DNA from: an uncultured bacterium
Lineage (GTDB): Bacteria > Cyanobacteriota > Vampirovibrionia > Gastranaerophilales > Gastranaerophilaceae
Assembly: GCA_902763805.1 (NCBI GenBank)
Contig: CACWTN010000005.1
Span: forward strand, 301,784-365,783
DNA: 64,000 nt
Direction of reading: 5' to 3'
How positions within the stretch are numbered: position 1 is the stretch's first letter; the number at the start of each line of letters is the position of its first letter. The notes below the pieces were generated by a model, which had not been told where the DNA came from, did not search any database, and was given only the letters and a program-made list of their open reading frames with translations. This document shows positions 18,548-27,726 of this stretch, one piece after another. The position numbers and the translations under genes are program-made.

Positions 18548-19327
18548 ATGATTAATAAAATCAACAGAATAATCAATGAATACAAAGCTTTTAGTCAGGT
18601 TAAAGCATTAGCTGTCGGCGGTTCGTTTGCCGCCAAAACATCGGATAAAATGTCTGATATAGATTTGTATGTCTTTGTTGATAAAGCAATCCCTTTAAAT
18701 GACAGAGAAAATCTTATTAAAAAATATTCAACCAAATATGAAGCCGGCGGAGAGTATTTCGGCTCTGGCGATGAGTTTCTTGCGGACAGTATCGGGCGGC
18801 AGTTTGACGTAATGTTCTGGGACACAGACTGGTTTGAAAACACTGTTAAGAATGTATGGGAAAAACATTATCCGTCAAACGGATATACAACATGCTTTTT
18901 GTACACGCTCAAAAATTTTGAAATTAAGCATGACCCGTCAGGATGGCTAAAAAATTTGCAGGATAAATTAAAAACACCGTACCCGAATGAACTTCAGAAC
19001 AATATTATTAAAAGAAATATGATGCTTATGAAAGACAAACCTTTTGCATCATATTTTGAACAAATAGAAAAGGCTGTTAAGCGCAATGACGAAAACAGCG
19101 TTCACCACAGGATTTCTGCTTTTATGGCAAGTTATTTTGATGTAATTTTTGCAAAAAACAAACTTCTTCACCCCGGAGAAAAACGTCTGGTTTCGTTTGC
19201 TCTGGATAACTGTAAAATTTTACCGCAGGATTTTGAAAAGAATATTTCCAAACTATACAATGGGTTAAACATCAATAAACTTGAAGTTTTAAGCGTAATG
19301 GTTGAAAATTTGAGAAAAATTCTATAA
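18548..19327 (+). CDS. Nucleotidyltransferase-fold protein (DUF4037-like)
   Basis: About 259 residues. The polymerase-beta-like nucleotidyltransferase signature appears at the N-terminus: AVGGSFAAKTSDKMSDIDLYVFV, giving the GS...DxD pattern. A helical C-terminal domain follows, as in aminoglycoside nucleotidyltransferases and DUF4037 proteins. ATG 18548 follows AGGGAG by 5 bp; the GTG six bases earlier is within the ribosome-binding site. Substrate unknown; antibiotic modification is possible but not supported specifically. Confidence 0.65.
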   Translation: MINKINRIINEYKAFSQVKALAVGGSFAAKTSDKMSDIDLYVFVDKAIPLNDRENLIKKYSTKYEAGGEYFGSGDEFLADSIGRQFDVMFWDTDWFENTVKNVWEKHYPSNGYTTCFLYTLKNFEIKHDPSGWLKNLQDKLKTPYPNELQNNIIKRNMMLMKDKPFASYFEQIEKAVKRNDENSVHHRISAFMASYFDVIFAKNKLLHPGEKRLVSFALDNCKILPQDFEKNISKLYNGLNINKLEVLSVMVENLRKIL

Positions 19328-19346
19328 GAGGCATCCCTTAAAATAA

Positions 19347-19375
19347 TTGACATGGTCATGTTTTAATCATAGAAT
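19347..19375 (+). promoter_or_regulatory. Consensus-like promoter with overlapping inverted repeat
   Basis: TTGACA at 19347-19352 and TAGAAT at 19370-19375 are 17 bp apart, a strong housekeeping-type promoter for the gene pair at 19437. The inverted repeat ACATG-GT-CATGT (19350-19361) overlaps the -35 box and could be an operator. Confidence 0.6.
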
Positions 19376-19436
19376 CTTATTAAGGGGCAGGTGAGGGGTA
19401 GTTTTTTAATATCAACCTCAGATTTAGGATAGTTGT

Positions 19437-19709
19437 ATGACCGGCAGTTTGGAAGAAAGATTAAACGATATAACCAAACAGATTGATGAGTTAGAATTCA
19501 ATCTCAGAGTATGCTCTCGCCATACCCAGTTTATGCACGAAATGAAAAAAGTTACCGCATCCGATAAAAATCTTTTTATGGACTACGACAGACAAATGGG
19601 GCAGGACGCCTACAAGCGAATGTACATGCAGCAAAAACTCAAAAAGCTTATGGAAATGAGTTTTGAACTTCAGGAAAAGATTTTGAACGGAGAGGATGAG
19701 GATGACTAA
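19437..19709 (+). CDS. Small coiled-coil protein, unknown function
   Basis: 90 residues, highly charged and helical. The beginning (LEERLNDITKQIDELEFNL) shows heptad-like spacing and the end is acidic (GEDEDD). No signal peptide or catalytic motif. It overlaps the start of the NhaC-type antiporter gene by 8 bp, so they are very likely co-translated, and it may be an accessory of that transporter. Not recognised as a named family. Confidence 0.65.
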   Translation: MTGSLEERLNDITKQIDELEFNLRVCSRHTQFMHEMKKVTASDKNLFMDYDRQMGQDAYKRMYMQQKLKKLMEMSFELQEKILNGEDEDD

Positions 19710-21021
19710 TCAGGAACATACACAACAATGGAGAGAATCCAGCTTTAAAGCAATAATACCTTTTATCGTATTCGTTTTATTCTATTTCGGATTTTCGCTA
19801 TGGACAAAAGATTTTTCAAAAGTACCTATGACTGTTGCTTTTATTATATCATCGGCAACTGCGCTAATACTTAACCACAAAGAAAAACTGAGCAAAAAAA
19901 TCGAACTATTTGCACTCGGCATGGGAAACAAAGACATAATGATTATGTGCCTTATTTTCATTCTTGCAGGCGCTTTTACCGCAACCGCAAAGGCTGTCGG
20001 CGGAGTTGATGCGGCGGTTATGATAGCTCAACATTTTATTCCGTCACAGTTTATGGTTCTCGGTCTGTTCGTAATCTCAGCCCTGATATCACTTGCGATA
20101 GGTACTTCCTGCGGTACAATTGCAGCCATCGTTCCTATTGCGGTAACCATATCACAGGCATTGGGCTTTAACCCTGCAATTCTATTGGGCGCAACGGTAG
20201 GCGGTGCAATGTTTGGTGACAACATGTCGCTGATATCAGACACAAAAATTGCCGCAAGCCGCACACAAAACGTCGAAATGCGCGATGAAATGTTTTATAA
20301 CCTTAAAATTATTACCATCCCCGCAATATTATGTCTGATTCTGTATTCTCTGCCTCTATTCACCGCATCAGGCGGAGCGGTGAATGTTGAATCCGAAGTT
20401 TTGAATCTTGACAGCTTTATCAAAGTTGCACCGTATATTCTGCTTCTTATTCTCGGTATCTCAGGTGTGAACGTTATGTTTCTTCTGCTTTTCGGAACAA
20501 TTTTAAACACAATTATTGGGATAAGTTACGGGATTTTTGACATATTTACCGCTTTTGCCTTCATAGGTGACGGCACAACAAGTATGGCAAACACAATTAT
20601 AGTTGCAATGCTTGCCGGCGGTCTGCTTCTGCTTGTACGTTATAACGGCGGTATTACCTACATAATCCGTTCAACGGAAAAATGGATTAAGAGCAAAAAA
20701 ACCTGCGAAGTCGGAATTTGTTTTCTTGTAGGAATCATAAACCTGTTTACCGCAAACAATACGGTTGCAATTATAACCTCAGGTTCTATTGTTAAAGAAC
20801 TTGCACAAAAATACGAACTCAAACCCGAAAGAGCCGCAAGTTTAATGGACACAACCTCATGCTGCGTTCAGGGTATGATACCATACGGCGCACAAATCCT
20901 TATCGCAACTGCACTTTCCGCATCAATAGGCATGACCTCTTTTGCAATACTTAAAGGTCTGTTTTACCCTGCGCTTATGCTTGTCGGGCTTGTTTTCTCT
21001 ATTTCAAGAACTAAGAAATAA
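19702..21021 (+). CDS. nhaC: Na+/H+ antiporter, NhaC family
   Basis: About 439 residues with around a dozen hydrophobic helices. The diagnostic region GTSCGTIAAIVPIAV followed by GATVGGAMFGDNMSLISDT matches the NhaC family of sodium/proton (or malate-lactate) antiporters. A second matching block near the C-terminus is TSCCVQGMIPYGAQ. ATG 19702 is preferred over the in-frame ATG at 19696, as GGAGAGG is 6 bp before it. Role: sodium and pH homeostasis at the inner membrane. Confidence 0.85.
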   Translation: MTNQEHTQQWRESSFKAIIPFIVFVLFYFGFSLWTKDFSKVPMTVAFIISSATALILNHKEKLSKKIELFALGMGNKDIMIMCLIFILAGAFTATAKAVGGVDAAVMIAQHFIPSQFMVLGLFVISALISLAIGTSCGTIAAIVPIAVTISQALGFNPAILLGATVGGAMFGDNMSLISDTKIAASRTQNVEMRDEMFYNLKIITIPAILCLILYSLPLFTASGGAVNVESEVLNLDSFIKVAPYILLLILGISGVNVMFLLLFGTILNTIIGISYGIFDIFTAFAFIGDGTTSMANTIIVAMLAGGLLLLVRYNGGITYIIRSTEKWIKSKKTCEVGICFLVGIINLFTANNTVAIITSGSIVKELAQKYELKPERAASLMDTTSCCVQGMIPYGAQILIATALSASIGMTSFAILKGLFYPALMLVGLVFSISRTKK

Positions 21022-21042
21022 GGTAAAGTTTAGAATAACAAA

Positions 21043-21083
21043 AAAAGAATGGAAAGGGCCTCTTCGGCCCTTTCCATTCTTTT
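21043..21083 (+). terminator. Terminator after the NhaC-type gene
   Basis: An 18-bp stem (AAAAGAATGGAAAGGGCC and complement) closed by TCTTC and ending in TTTT. Confidence 0.9.
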
Positions 21084-21337
21084 GATGAACTAAATGCAGC
21101 ATAGTTAACTGCTACTATAATTATTACCGATTTTTTACCTTTTTCAAGTGGGAATAGGGGATAAATATTATATTTTTGGTAAATTTTTGTAACAAAAATC
21201 GGATGGGGTAAATGTAATCAAAAAAGGGGGGGGAAAATATAAATAAGGTTAATTCTAAAGGCTTGATAACCAAATATACAGTCAGGGAATAATATTTTTT
21301 TTAAACTCGTTCAAACTGTATCAGGGAGGAAAATATC
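21084..21337. other. Intergenic region with G-tract
   Basis: AT-rich spacer before the thioredoxin gene. It contains one copy of GGGGTAAATG (21205-21214) and an uninterrupted run of eight G at 21226-21233. No convincing reading frame was seen. A GGGAGG ribosome-binding site stands before the thioredoxin ATG. Confidence 0.5.
21205..21214 (+). repeat. Intergenic GGGGTAAATG element, copy 1
   Basis: One of five exact copies of this 10-mer in the window, all outside annotated genes. It continues TAATC and lies about 125 bp before the thioredoxin start. Confidence 0.5.
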
Positions 21338-21634
21338 ATGCTTACAGAATTAAACAGTGAAAACTTTGACGAAAAAACTGAAAAAGGAGTTAAGCTCATT
21401 GAGTTTCGTACAGAATGGTGCGGATATTGCAAAAAACAACAGCCTGAGCTTGAAGAAATGGATAAAATCTGGATAGGTCAGGTTGATGCTGATAAAGAAC
21501 CTGAGATTGCGGCAAGATATAATATCAACGCTTTTCCGTCTTTTTTAATATTTAAAGACGGCAAGGTTGCTAATCGTTTCAGCGGAATGAGAAAAAAAGA
21601 AGATCTTATGGCTGAAATAATGAAACACGTATAA
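21338..21634 (+). CDS. Thioredoxin-like protein
   Basis: 98 residues, one thioredoxin fold. The redox motif is WCGYC (EFRTEWCGYCKK, about residues 27-38), and the cis-proline region NINAFPSFLIFKDG is present. The active-site dipeptide GY differs from the GP of classical thioredoxin. Likely a cytoplasmic disulfide reductase; it has no signal peptide. Transcribed alone. Confidence 0.88.
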   Translation: MLTELNSENFDEKTEKGVKLIEFRTEWCGYCKKQQPELEEMDKIWIGQVDADKEPEIAARYNINAFPSFLIFKDGKVANRFSGMRKKEDLMAEIMKHV

Positions 21635-21652
21635 GGTTATAGAAACTTATCC

Positions 21653-22666
21653 CTATACAATCTCTTTTCCGACAATAGGCGCAATTTGTTTAATCTGCTT
21701 ATAAAGCAAATCGTACTGCCAAGGATAAAGAGATTGAGCGCCGTCGCAGACCGCTCTTTCAGGGTCATAATGCACTTCTATAATCAAACCGTCGCATCCT
21801 GCCGCAATAGCAGCTCTTGACATAGGTTCAACTTTATCTCTCAGACCTGTCGCATGCGACGGGTCAATAATTATCGGCAAATGACTTAACTTTTTGATTA
21901 CAGGTATAGCAGTCAAATCAAGCGTATTTCTTGTATATTTCTCAAAAGTTCTTATACCTCGTTCACAAAGAATAACCTGATTGTTTCCGCCTGCCATGAT
22001 ATATTCCGCAGACATAAGCCATTCTTCATAAGTTGATGACAGGCCTCTTTTAAGAATAACGGGTTTATGAGCATGACCAAGTTCTTTTAAGAGGTTAAAA
22101 TTCTGCATATTTCTTGCGCCGACCTGAAGAATATCAACATATTTTTCAAACATCGGAAGCTGAGAGCTTTCCATAATTTCGGAAGTAACAGCCATGTGGT
22201 GGTTATCAGCGACACTTCTTATAATTTTTAAACCTTCTTCACCCAAACCCTGAAAAGCGTATGGACTTGTTCTCGGTTTAAAAGCACCGCCTCTTAAAAT
22301 TTTAACATTGGATTCCGCAAGCTCCTGAGCTGTTTCATCCATCTGGTCATAGGATTCTATAGTGCAAGGACCTGCAATAAGTCCTGCATATTTGTCGCCG
22401 AACTTAACTCCGTTAACCTCAATTACTGTATCTTTTCCCTGGCTCGGACGTGCAGCAAGCTTGTAGTTTGTCGTAAGTTTAATAACTTCATCAACGCCTG
22501 GCAGAAGTTCAAAATCTCTTAAATCAACTTCTTTTATTCCGATTGCATGTACAACGGTTCTTGCTTCACCGTGTGAAACTCTTGCTTCAAAGCCTTTTGA
22601 TTCTATAAATAGTGCAACCCGTTTAATATCTTTTTCGGTTGCATGGCTGTTCATTACTACCAGCAT
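21653..22666 (-). CDS. aroF: 3-deoxy-7-phosphoheptulonate synthase (DAHP synthase)
   Basis: 337 residues. Catalyses the first step of the shikimate pathway, condensing phosphoenolpyruvate with erythrose-4-phosphate. The barrel signatures are AGPCTIESYDQM, LRGGAFKPRTSPYAFQGLG, and DPSHATGLRDKV. The first 70 residues form the small regulatory-type N-terminal domain (MLVVMNSHATEKDIKRV) typical of Thermotoga-like type I-beta enzymes, so feedback regulation by aromatic amino acids is likely. Confidence 0.95.
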   Translation of the reverse strand: MLVVMNSHATEKDIKRVALFIESKGFEARVSHGEARTVVHAIGIKEVDLRDFELLPGVDEVIKLTTNYKLAARPSQGKDTVIEVNGVKFGDKYAGLIAGPCTIESYDQMDETAQELAESNVKILRGGAFKPRTSPYAFQGLGEEGLKIIRSVADNHHMAVTSEIMESSQLPMFEKYVDILQVGARNMQNFNLLKELGHAHKPVILKRGLSSTYEEWLMSAEYIMAGGNNQVILCERGIRTFEKYTRNTLDLTAIPVIKKLSHLPIIIDPSHATGLRDKVEPMSRAAIAAGCDGLIIEVHYDPERAVCDGAQSLYPWQYDLLYKQIKQIAPIVGKEIV

Positions 22667-22756
22667 TTGCTATTCCTCCGATAAAAGGATTATACAATAA
22701 AGGATTTCAGGGGTAAAGCATAGTTTAGAGATTTTTTGTTAACGCTTAGCTGTCAT

Positions 22757-22785
22757 ATAAAAAAGCGGAGCAAAAGCTCCGCTGC
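22757..22785 (-). terminator. Terminator of the PBP-TolC fusion gene
   Basis: On the minus strand AGCGGAGC and GCTCCGCT form a stem followed by a T-run. It lies about 50 bp after the stop of the gene ending at 22833. Confidence 0.8.
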
Positions 22786-22832
22786 GTATGTGTTACTATC
22801 CAAATCTCCAAAAATTATATATTTGTTTGTTT

Positions 22833-25490
22833 TTACAGACTGAAATCAGGTTCGGCAGGAAGAACGTTTGGAATATTGTCTATCCATTTTTTAGCTTCGT
22901 CGCTTGCCTGAGTCCAGTTAACAGATAACAAGCCTCTTTGTACCCAGACTAGTTCTTTAAAGAAATCGTATTGCGAGTTAATAGCATCGGTTTTAGCCTT
23001 AAGATATAAGTGCTGTGCGTCTGCTAACTGGTTAACAGGACATTCACCTCTCAGGTACTTAGCTTTAACCATTTCGTAGTTTTCCTGTTCAGCAAACATT
23101 GCTTTATAAGATTTTTCAATCATAAAGTATTTTGCGATTGCGTTGTTAACAACAGAACGAACCTTCATTTCGATTTCCATATTAACTTCTTCCAGGTATG
23201 CATTGAGTTCATTCAACTCAGCCTTGCATCTTGCGATTTCCGCAATCTTGTGACCGCCTTCAATTGGTTTCCACTGAGCGCCAATGAAGAATCTGAAAGA
23301 CTGCTGGTCAAGACCAAGATAAGGAGAATTATACCAGCCTGTTGTACCCAAAGCAGGAATACCATTTGCAAATGCCGCTGCAGCAGTACCTGCCGGAGCA
23401 CCACCTAATTCTTGAATAGAACCGTATGCGCCTGATACTGCGGCATTTGCTGCCTTCATCTGGTTATGTCCTGCATTTTCATACGGAAGGTTTCTGCCGA
23501 ATTGTGTCTGATATTCTAATGACATTTTTGCGTTCGGCATAAAGAATTTCTGTCCGTAATTAGATATTTCTGCCTTCTTCATAGCTATAGCAGCTTTAAG
23601 TTTTACCGTTTCAGGTGAAAGATACTGAACCTCTTTAACAAGCATATCCGTGAATTGCTCAAGTTTCTTAGGATCACGAACGTGGTCTATTACATGAAGA
23701 TCACTTGTAAAGAATGCGGGATCATTTGCAGTAAGAGGCTTAAAAGTAAATTCCTCTTTTTGGTTTTTATTATTTAACAATTTATTTATTTGTAACTGAA
23801 GATTTTTATAATCTGCCTGCATTGAAAGAAGTTTCTTTTCTGCTTCGCTTACTTCGCCAGCCCAGCGGAAAACTTCTTCATATCCGCACTTGCCTGTTTT
23901 TTCTCTTACACGTGCAATTGCAAGATTTTCTCTTGTTTCCTGTACGTATTCATCCTGAATCTTAATCATATTTGCAAGCATAAGTGTTTCAACATAAAGG
24001 TTTGCAACATGATACTCCATATTTGCCTTGGTTAAATCCGATTCAGCCTTATCAAATTTAAGTTTTTTATGTTTAACAATAATATTTGTAACCAAATCAG
24101 GAGAATAAATTACCTGATCCATTGCAACCGTGAATGCACCAACACTTGTCGGTACATCAGAATAAGATGTAGCATATCCGCTGTTATAAGTCTGATATCC
24201 CAAATCAAGTCTTAGTGTCGGTAAATATCTTAAATATGCACTTGCAACAGAACGTCTTGCAGCATTGATTAAAAATCTCTTTCTTAACATGTCCAGGTTG
24301 CTGTCATCCAATGTCTTAATTAAAGTATTCAAATCATAAGTTTTTTTAGGACTATTGGAAATAACCGTAGCATTATTTAACAATCTCAAAGCCGGAGTAT
24401 ATCCTAAAGCTTCACCTGTATCAGAGTTATAGAAAATTACTTTATCATCATAGAAAGGAATTTTTTCATTCTTAACAGGCTGGCCGTGAAGAACGCCATG
24501 AATGTTAAATGAAGTAGCTTCTGCCAGTTTTTTATCAACATCTGCTGTTGAAGTACCAAGCATTGCACCGAGTTCAACGTCTTCTCTTCCTACTGATGAG
24601 AAGGTCGGTAACTTTTTAGCATTCAGCTGTTTATAAAGCTCTTTTCTCTGTTCAACCGTTAAGTTGTACAAAGGAGTAACAAATGCCGAGTCGACATCCT
24701 TCGGCATTTTAGCCAGTGATGCCGAAATATTTGAGTTAACAGGAACTACTGTAAAAGCCAAATCACATTTTTTCTCTTTCAACTTCTTGCCAATAAAAGT
24801 ATTCCAGTCACTTCTTGTCTTATAATATGTTTCATTCATTAAAATAGCAGTCTTTTTAATGTTCGGATTTAAAACTTTAAATGTTGTAAAATCGCTTGCC
24901 ATCTGCTGAATTGGGTTAAAGAAATGGTCGCCGAAATCTCTTAAACCGTACTGGTCAATTGTTACTACATATTTATTTTTGTTTTTCTTTTCTGTGTAAT
25001 AGTTACTTGAAAAATAGCCCAAAGAAATTACCATTCTTGCTCTTGAAGCCAAAGCTTTATCAGAAGCGGCAATTGCACCCTTTTCAGTCCAGTCGCCTAC
25101 AAAGATTAAATCTTTAGGGAAGTTTGCTATATAGTCAGGCAATAATTGTACCTTAATTGTTTTCTGGAATTTTTCCAAAACCTGCTGGTTCTTGTCCGAA
25201 GGACCGTCAAAAACAAATGCCAGCTCAATAGGTTTAGCGTTTGCAGCCGGTTTCAGGTGAGATTTTGCCGCAACTGCCATTTGCTGCATCTGCTGCATCT
25301 GCGCCTTCTGAGAAGCAACAGCCTGTTGTTTTGCTTTAATATGAGCTTCATCTTTCTGAACCGTTACAGCCTGCGGAGCCTGTGCCGGTTTAGAGGCTAT
25401 TTTTGCACCTTTTGAACCGACAGCAAAAGCTGCTCCCGAATACATTACAAATATTGTCAAAGACAATATCATACTCAAAATTTTCTTCAT
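22833..25490 (-). CDS. Outer-membrane TolC-like protein fused to a periplasmic-binding-protein-like domain
   Basis: 885 residues from ATG 25490, chosen because it begins a clear signal peptide (MKKILSMILSLTIFVMYSGA), with GGGAG upstream; the frame extends 31 codons further but has no signal. Residues of about 70-380 resemble an ABC-transporter substrate-binding domain (IELAFVFDGPSDKNQ, MVISLGYF, TAILMNETYY, PTFSSVGREDVELGAMLG). From about 400 on it reads as an outer-membrane efflux protein: long amphipathic helices, duplicated LGY/LEYQT strands, and ANLYVETLMLANMIKIQDEY. It should form a trimeric outer-membrane duct. A MarR-type regulator is divergently positioned just upstream in the same direction. 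The fusion is unusual. Confidence 0.75.
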   Translation of the reverse strand: MKKILSMILSLTIFVMYSGAAFAVGSKGAKIASKPAQAPQAVTVQKDEAHIKAKQQAVASQKAQMQQMQQMAVAAKSHLKPAANAKPIELAFVFDGPSDKNQQVLEKFQKTIKVQLLPDYIANFPKDLIFVGDWTEKGAIAASDKALASRARMVISLGYFSSNYYTEKKNKNKYVVTIDQYGLRDFGDHFFNPIQQMASDFTTFKVLNPNIKKTAILMNETYYKTRSDWNTFIGKKLKEKKCDLAFTVVPVNSNISASLAKMPKDVDSAFVTPLYNLTVEQRKELYKQLNAKKLPTFSSVGREDVELGAMLGTSTADVDKKLAEATSFNIHGVLHGQPVKNEKIPFYDDKVIFYNSDTGEALGYTPALRLLNNATVISNSPKKTYDLNTLIKTLDDSNLDMLRKRFLINAARRSVASAYLRYLPTLRLDLGYQTYNSGYATSYSDVPTSVGAFTVAMDQVIYSPDLVTNIIVKHKKLKFDKAESDLTKANMEYHVANLYVETLMLANMIKIQDEYVQETRENLAIARVREKTGKCGYEEVFRWAGEVSEAEKKLLSMQADYKNLQLQINKLLNNKNQKEEFTFKPLTANDPAFFTSDLHVIDHVRDPKKLEQFTDMLVKEVQYLSPETVKLKAAIAMKKAEISNYGQKFFMPNAKMSLEYQTQFGRNLPYENAGHNQMKAANAAVSGAYGSIQELGGAPAGTAAAAFANGIPALGTTGWYNSPYLGLDQQSFRFFIGAQWKPIEGGHKIAEIARCKAELNELNAYLEEVNMEIEMKVRSVVNNAIAKYFMIEKSYKAMFAEQENYEMVKAKYLRGECPVNQLADAQHLYLKAKTDAINSQYDFFKELVWVQRGLLSVNWTQASDEAKKWIDNIPNVLPAEPDFSL

Positions 25491-25644
25491 AAAATTTATA
25501 CTCCCAATTTTATTTTTAATCACTCTCAAAAAAACTTCGTTGTAATTTACAACCATATTACCAAAAACAAATTTTTTTGTCATTCTTAATAAATTCTCAA
25601 CAGATTTTGTAAAAAAACTTAATATAAATTGTCCTAAAAACCTT

Positions 25645-26109
25645 TTAAAACTCTTTTATAACATCAGACAAATCTGCTTCAAATTTATTACTCAGTTTAT
25701 GCAGAACATCAATTTCACTGTTATCAATGTTCTTGAAGATTTCTGTAATAAACTGCTTAATCTTTGGCATGTTATCTTCAACTATTTTTTTCCCTTCAGG
25801 TGTAACCTTCAGAAAATAAACCAGTCTGTTATTAACATTACCGTATTCTTTTTTTATCAAGCCTCTTTGTTCAAGAATTTTCAATATTCTGTTCGTATTT
25901 GATTTATCCTTCATGATAATCTCAGACAACTGCTGCTGATAAATATTTTCTTTCGCACAAATCGTATCAAGCACGATAAACTGTTCACCCGTTATTCCGA
26001 TATTAAGAGTTTCAAGTTTATTTTTCAGTTCAATCTTCAGACCCTTGATAATCTTATCTATTGAATAAATAACAGTATCAATATAATGTTCTTTTTTGAT
26101 GTCTATCAT
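25645..26109 (-). CDS. MarR-family transcriptional regulator
   Basis: 154 residues with winged-helix layout: TGEQFIVLDTICAKENIYQQQLSEIIMKDKSNTNRILKILEQRGLIKKEY, then the wing NNRLVYFLKVTPEGKKIV. It should bind DNA as a dimer and respond to a small ligand. It precedes the TolC-like gene on the same strand, so control of efflux is plausible. A palindromic operator covers its own -35 box, pointing to autorepression. Confidence 0.88.
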   Translation of the reverse strand: MIDIKKEHYIDTVIYSIDKIIKGLKIELKNKLETLNIGITGEQFIVLDTICAKENIYQQQLSEIIMKDKSNTNRILKILEQRGLIKKEYGNVNNRLVYFLKVTPEGKKIVEDNMPKIKQFITEIFKNIDNSEIDVLHKLSNKFEADLSDVIKEF

Positions 26110-26143
26110 ATCCCCTCTCCTTAATGCGTTTCATTTAACTTTA

Positions 26144-26176
26144 ATTTTAAAACAGATTAGTTGATATGTCAACCAA
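26144..26176 (-). promoter_or_regulatory. marR-type promoter with palindromic operator
   Basis: On the minus strand TTGACA (26172-26167) and TAAAAT (26149-26144) are 17 bp apart. The imperfect palindrome TTAGTTGA-TATG-TCAACCAA (26157-26176) covers the -35 box, the usual arrangement for a self-repressing MarR regulator. Confidence 0.7.
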
Positions 26177-26251
26177 GGGAAAACGACAATCGTTCGTTTC
26201 CGTACTTATTATATATATTATTATTTAAGAGTTTATTGTATAATAGAAACT

Positions 26252-26953
26252 ATGGTGGAACTATTTAAAGCAAAATCAGTAAAAACAGTTACAAATATTG
26301 TTTACACAATATTTCACATGCAGGAAATGTTTACTCATATTCAGAGAGTTGATTTTCCTGATATTAAACCGTGTATTTATGCAATGTGGCACAGAAATCA
26401 GATGTGTACGTACGGACAGCCTGACCTGTCAAGATTAAATGTTTTGGTAAGCCGTTCAAAAGACGGCGAAATGATTGCCAAAGTAATTGAACATATGGGG
26501 TACAAAACCATTCGGGGTTCAAAAGGCAAAAAAGGCGCTGTTGAAGCTTCTATGCAGATGTTAACTGCGCTGAAAGCAGGAGAAGATTGCGCCATGATGG
26601 TTGACGGACCGGTCGGACCTCCTGAGGTTGCAAAAGACGGAGTTATAAAACTTGCAAAAATGGCAGGCGTACCAATTGTGCCTGTTTCCTGGTATTCAAC
26701 AAACATTACATGGCTTAAATTCCCTTCTTGGGACGGTTTGAGAATGCCTTTGTTCAGAACAAATTTGGTTAATTTATACGGTAAGCCTATATACGTCAAC
26801 GAAGAAGATGACGTTGAAGAAAAAAGAAAAGAGCTTCAGGAAAGCCTTGAAGATTTGGAAAGAAGAATACCTTTGGCTTACAAAGAGGTGTATCTATGGG
26901 GACAGTTCAAAAGGAAAAGGTCAGACTCCTCGCAATTCAAATGGAATCCGTAA
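26252..26953 (+). CDS. Lysophospholipid acyltransferase-like protein (DUF374)
   Basis: 233 residues. Motifs of the DUF374 acyltransferase family are visible: IYAMWHRNQM (H-x4-type catalytic histidine), VSRSKDGEMIAKVIEHMGYKTIRGSKGKKG, and MVDGPVGPP. The likely role is acyl transfer to a lipid (lysophospholipid or lipid A-like) at the inner membrane. There is no ribosome-binding site; TATAAT lies 7 bp before the ATG, so the mRNA may be leaderless. First gene of an operon with the nitrilase and DacB genes. Confidence 0.82.
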   Translation: MVELFKAKSVKTVTNIVYTIFHMQEMFTHIQRVDFPDIKPCIYAMWHRNQMCTYGQPDLSRLNVLVSRSKDGEMIAKVIEHMGYKTIRGSKGKKGAVEASMQMLTALKAGEDCAMMVDGPVGPPEVAKDGVIKLAKMAGVPIVPVSWYSTNITWLKFPSWDGLRMPLFRTNLVNLYGKPIYVNEEDDVEEKRKELQESLEDLERRIPLAYKEVYLWGQFKRKRSDSSQFKWNP

Positions 26954-27726
26954 TTGGAGAACTTGACTTAAACATTGATACAGTCAGGAATTTGCTTATA
27001 GCAAATCTTGAAAAGTATGATGGTGCGGATTTTGTATTTTTACCCGAAGTCTGGACTACAGGCTGGTATACACCCGATTTTATAAAAACTGCTGAAACGC
27101 TTGAAAACTCAAAAGCAGTCAATATGCTCTCTGAAATTGCACAAAAATATAACACCAATATTATTGGCGGAAGTTTTATACGCAAAGACGGAGAAAAATA
27201 CTTTAATACCTGTCCTGTTATAAACAGAGATGGGAAAGTTGTTGCTCTTTATGACAAAAATCACCTGTTCTCATACTACGGAGATAACGAAGGCGGAATT
27301 ATCACAAAAGGTTCTGCCCCTGTTATGGTTGAACTTGACGGAATAAAAATCGGTTTAACAATATGTTTTGATATCCGATTTCCCGAAATTTACCGTGCTT
27401 ACAGAAAAGCAGGTGCAGATATTCTTGTAAATATGGCAGCATGGGGAAAAACAAAAAAAATCCCTTGGGATACCATGACTACCTCACGCGCAGTTGAAAA
27501 CCAGACATATATGGTTGCGCTCACTCAGACGGGCCTGCTCCCCGACGGGAAAGAAAATTTGGGACACTCAATGATTATTGACTATGAAGGAAAAATCATG
27601 GACCAGATAGAGGAAATTGAAGGCGGAGTTTATGCCGAAGTCAATTTACCAAAAATGTACGAATTTAGAGATAAATGCACAATATTAAATGATATTAAAG
27701 ATTCTTACGAGGTGATTATAAAATGA
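26896..27726 (+). CDS. Carbon-nitrogen hydrolase (omega-amidase/nitrilase family)
   Basis: 276 residues. The catalytic triad is visible: E51 in FLPEVW, K121 in YDKNHLF, and C157 in TICFDIRFPE. The family hydrolyses amides such as alpha-ketoglutaramate or deaminated glutathione. It overlaps the 3' end of the DUF374 gene by 58 bp, with GAGGTG before the ATG. The omega-amidase (Nit2) subgroup fits best; the precise substrate is uncertain. Confidence 0.85.
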   Translation: MGTVQKEKVRLLAIQMESVIGELDLNIDTVRNLLIANLEKYDGADFVFLPEVWTTGWYTPDFIKTAETLENSKAVNMLSEIAQKYNTNIIGGSFIRKDGEKYFNTCPVINRDGKVVALYDKNHLFSYYGDNEGGIITKGSAPVMVELDGIKIGLTICFDIRFPEIYRAYRKAGADILVNMAAWGKTKKIPWDTMTTSRAVENQTYMVALTQTGLLPDGKENLGHSMIIDYEGKIMDQIEEIEGGVYAEVNLPKMYEFRDKCTILNDIKDSYEVIIK

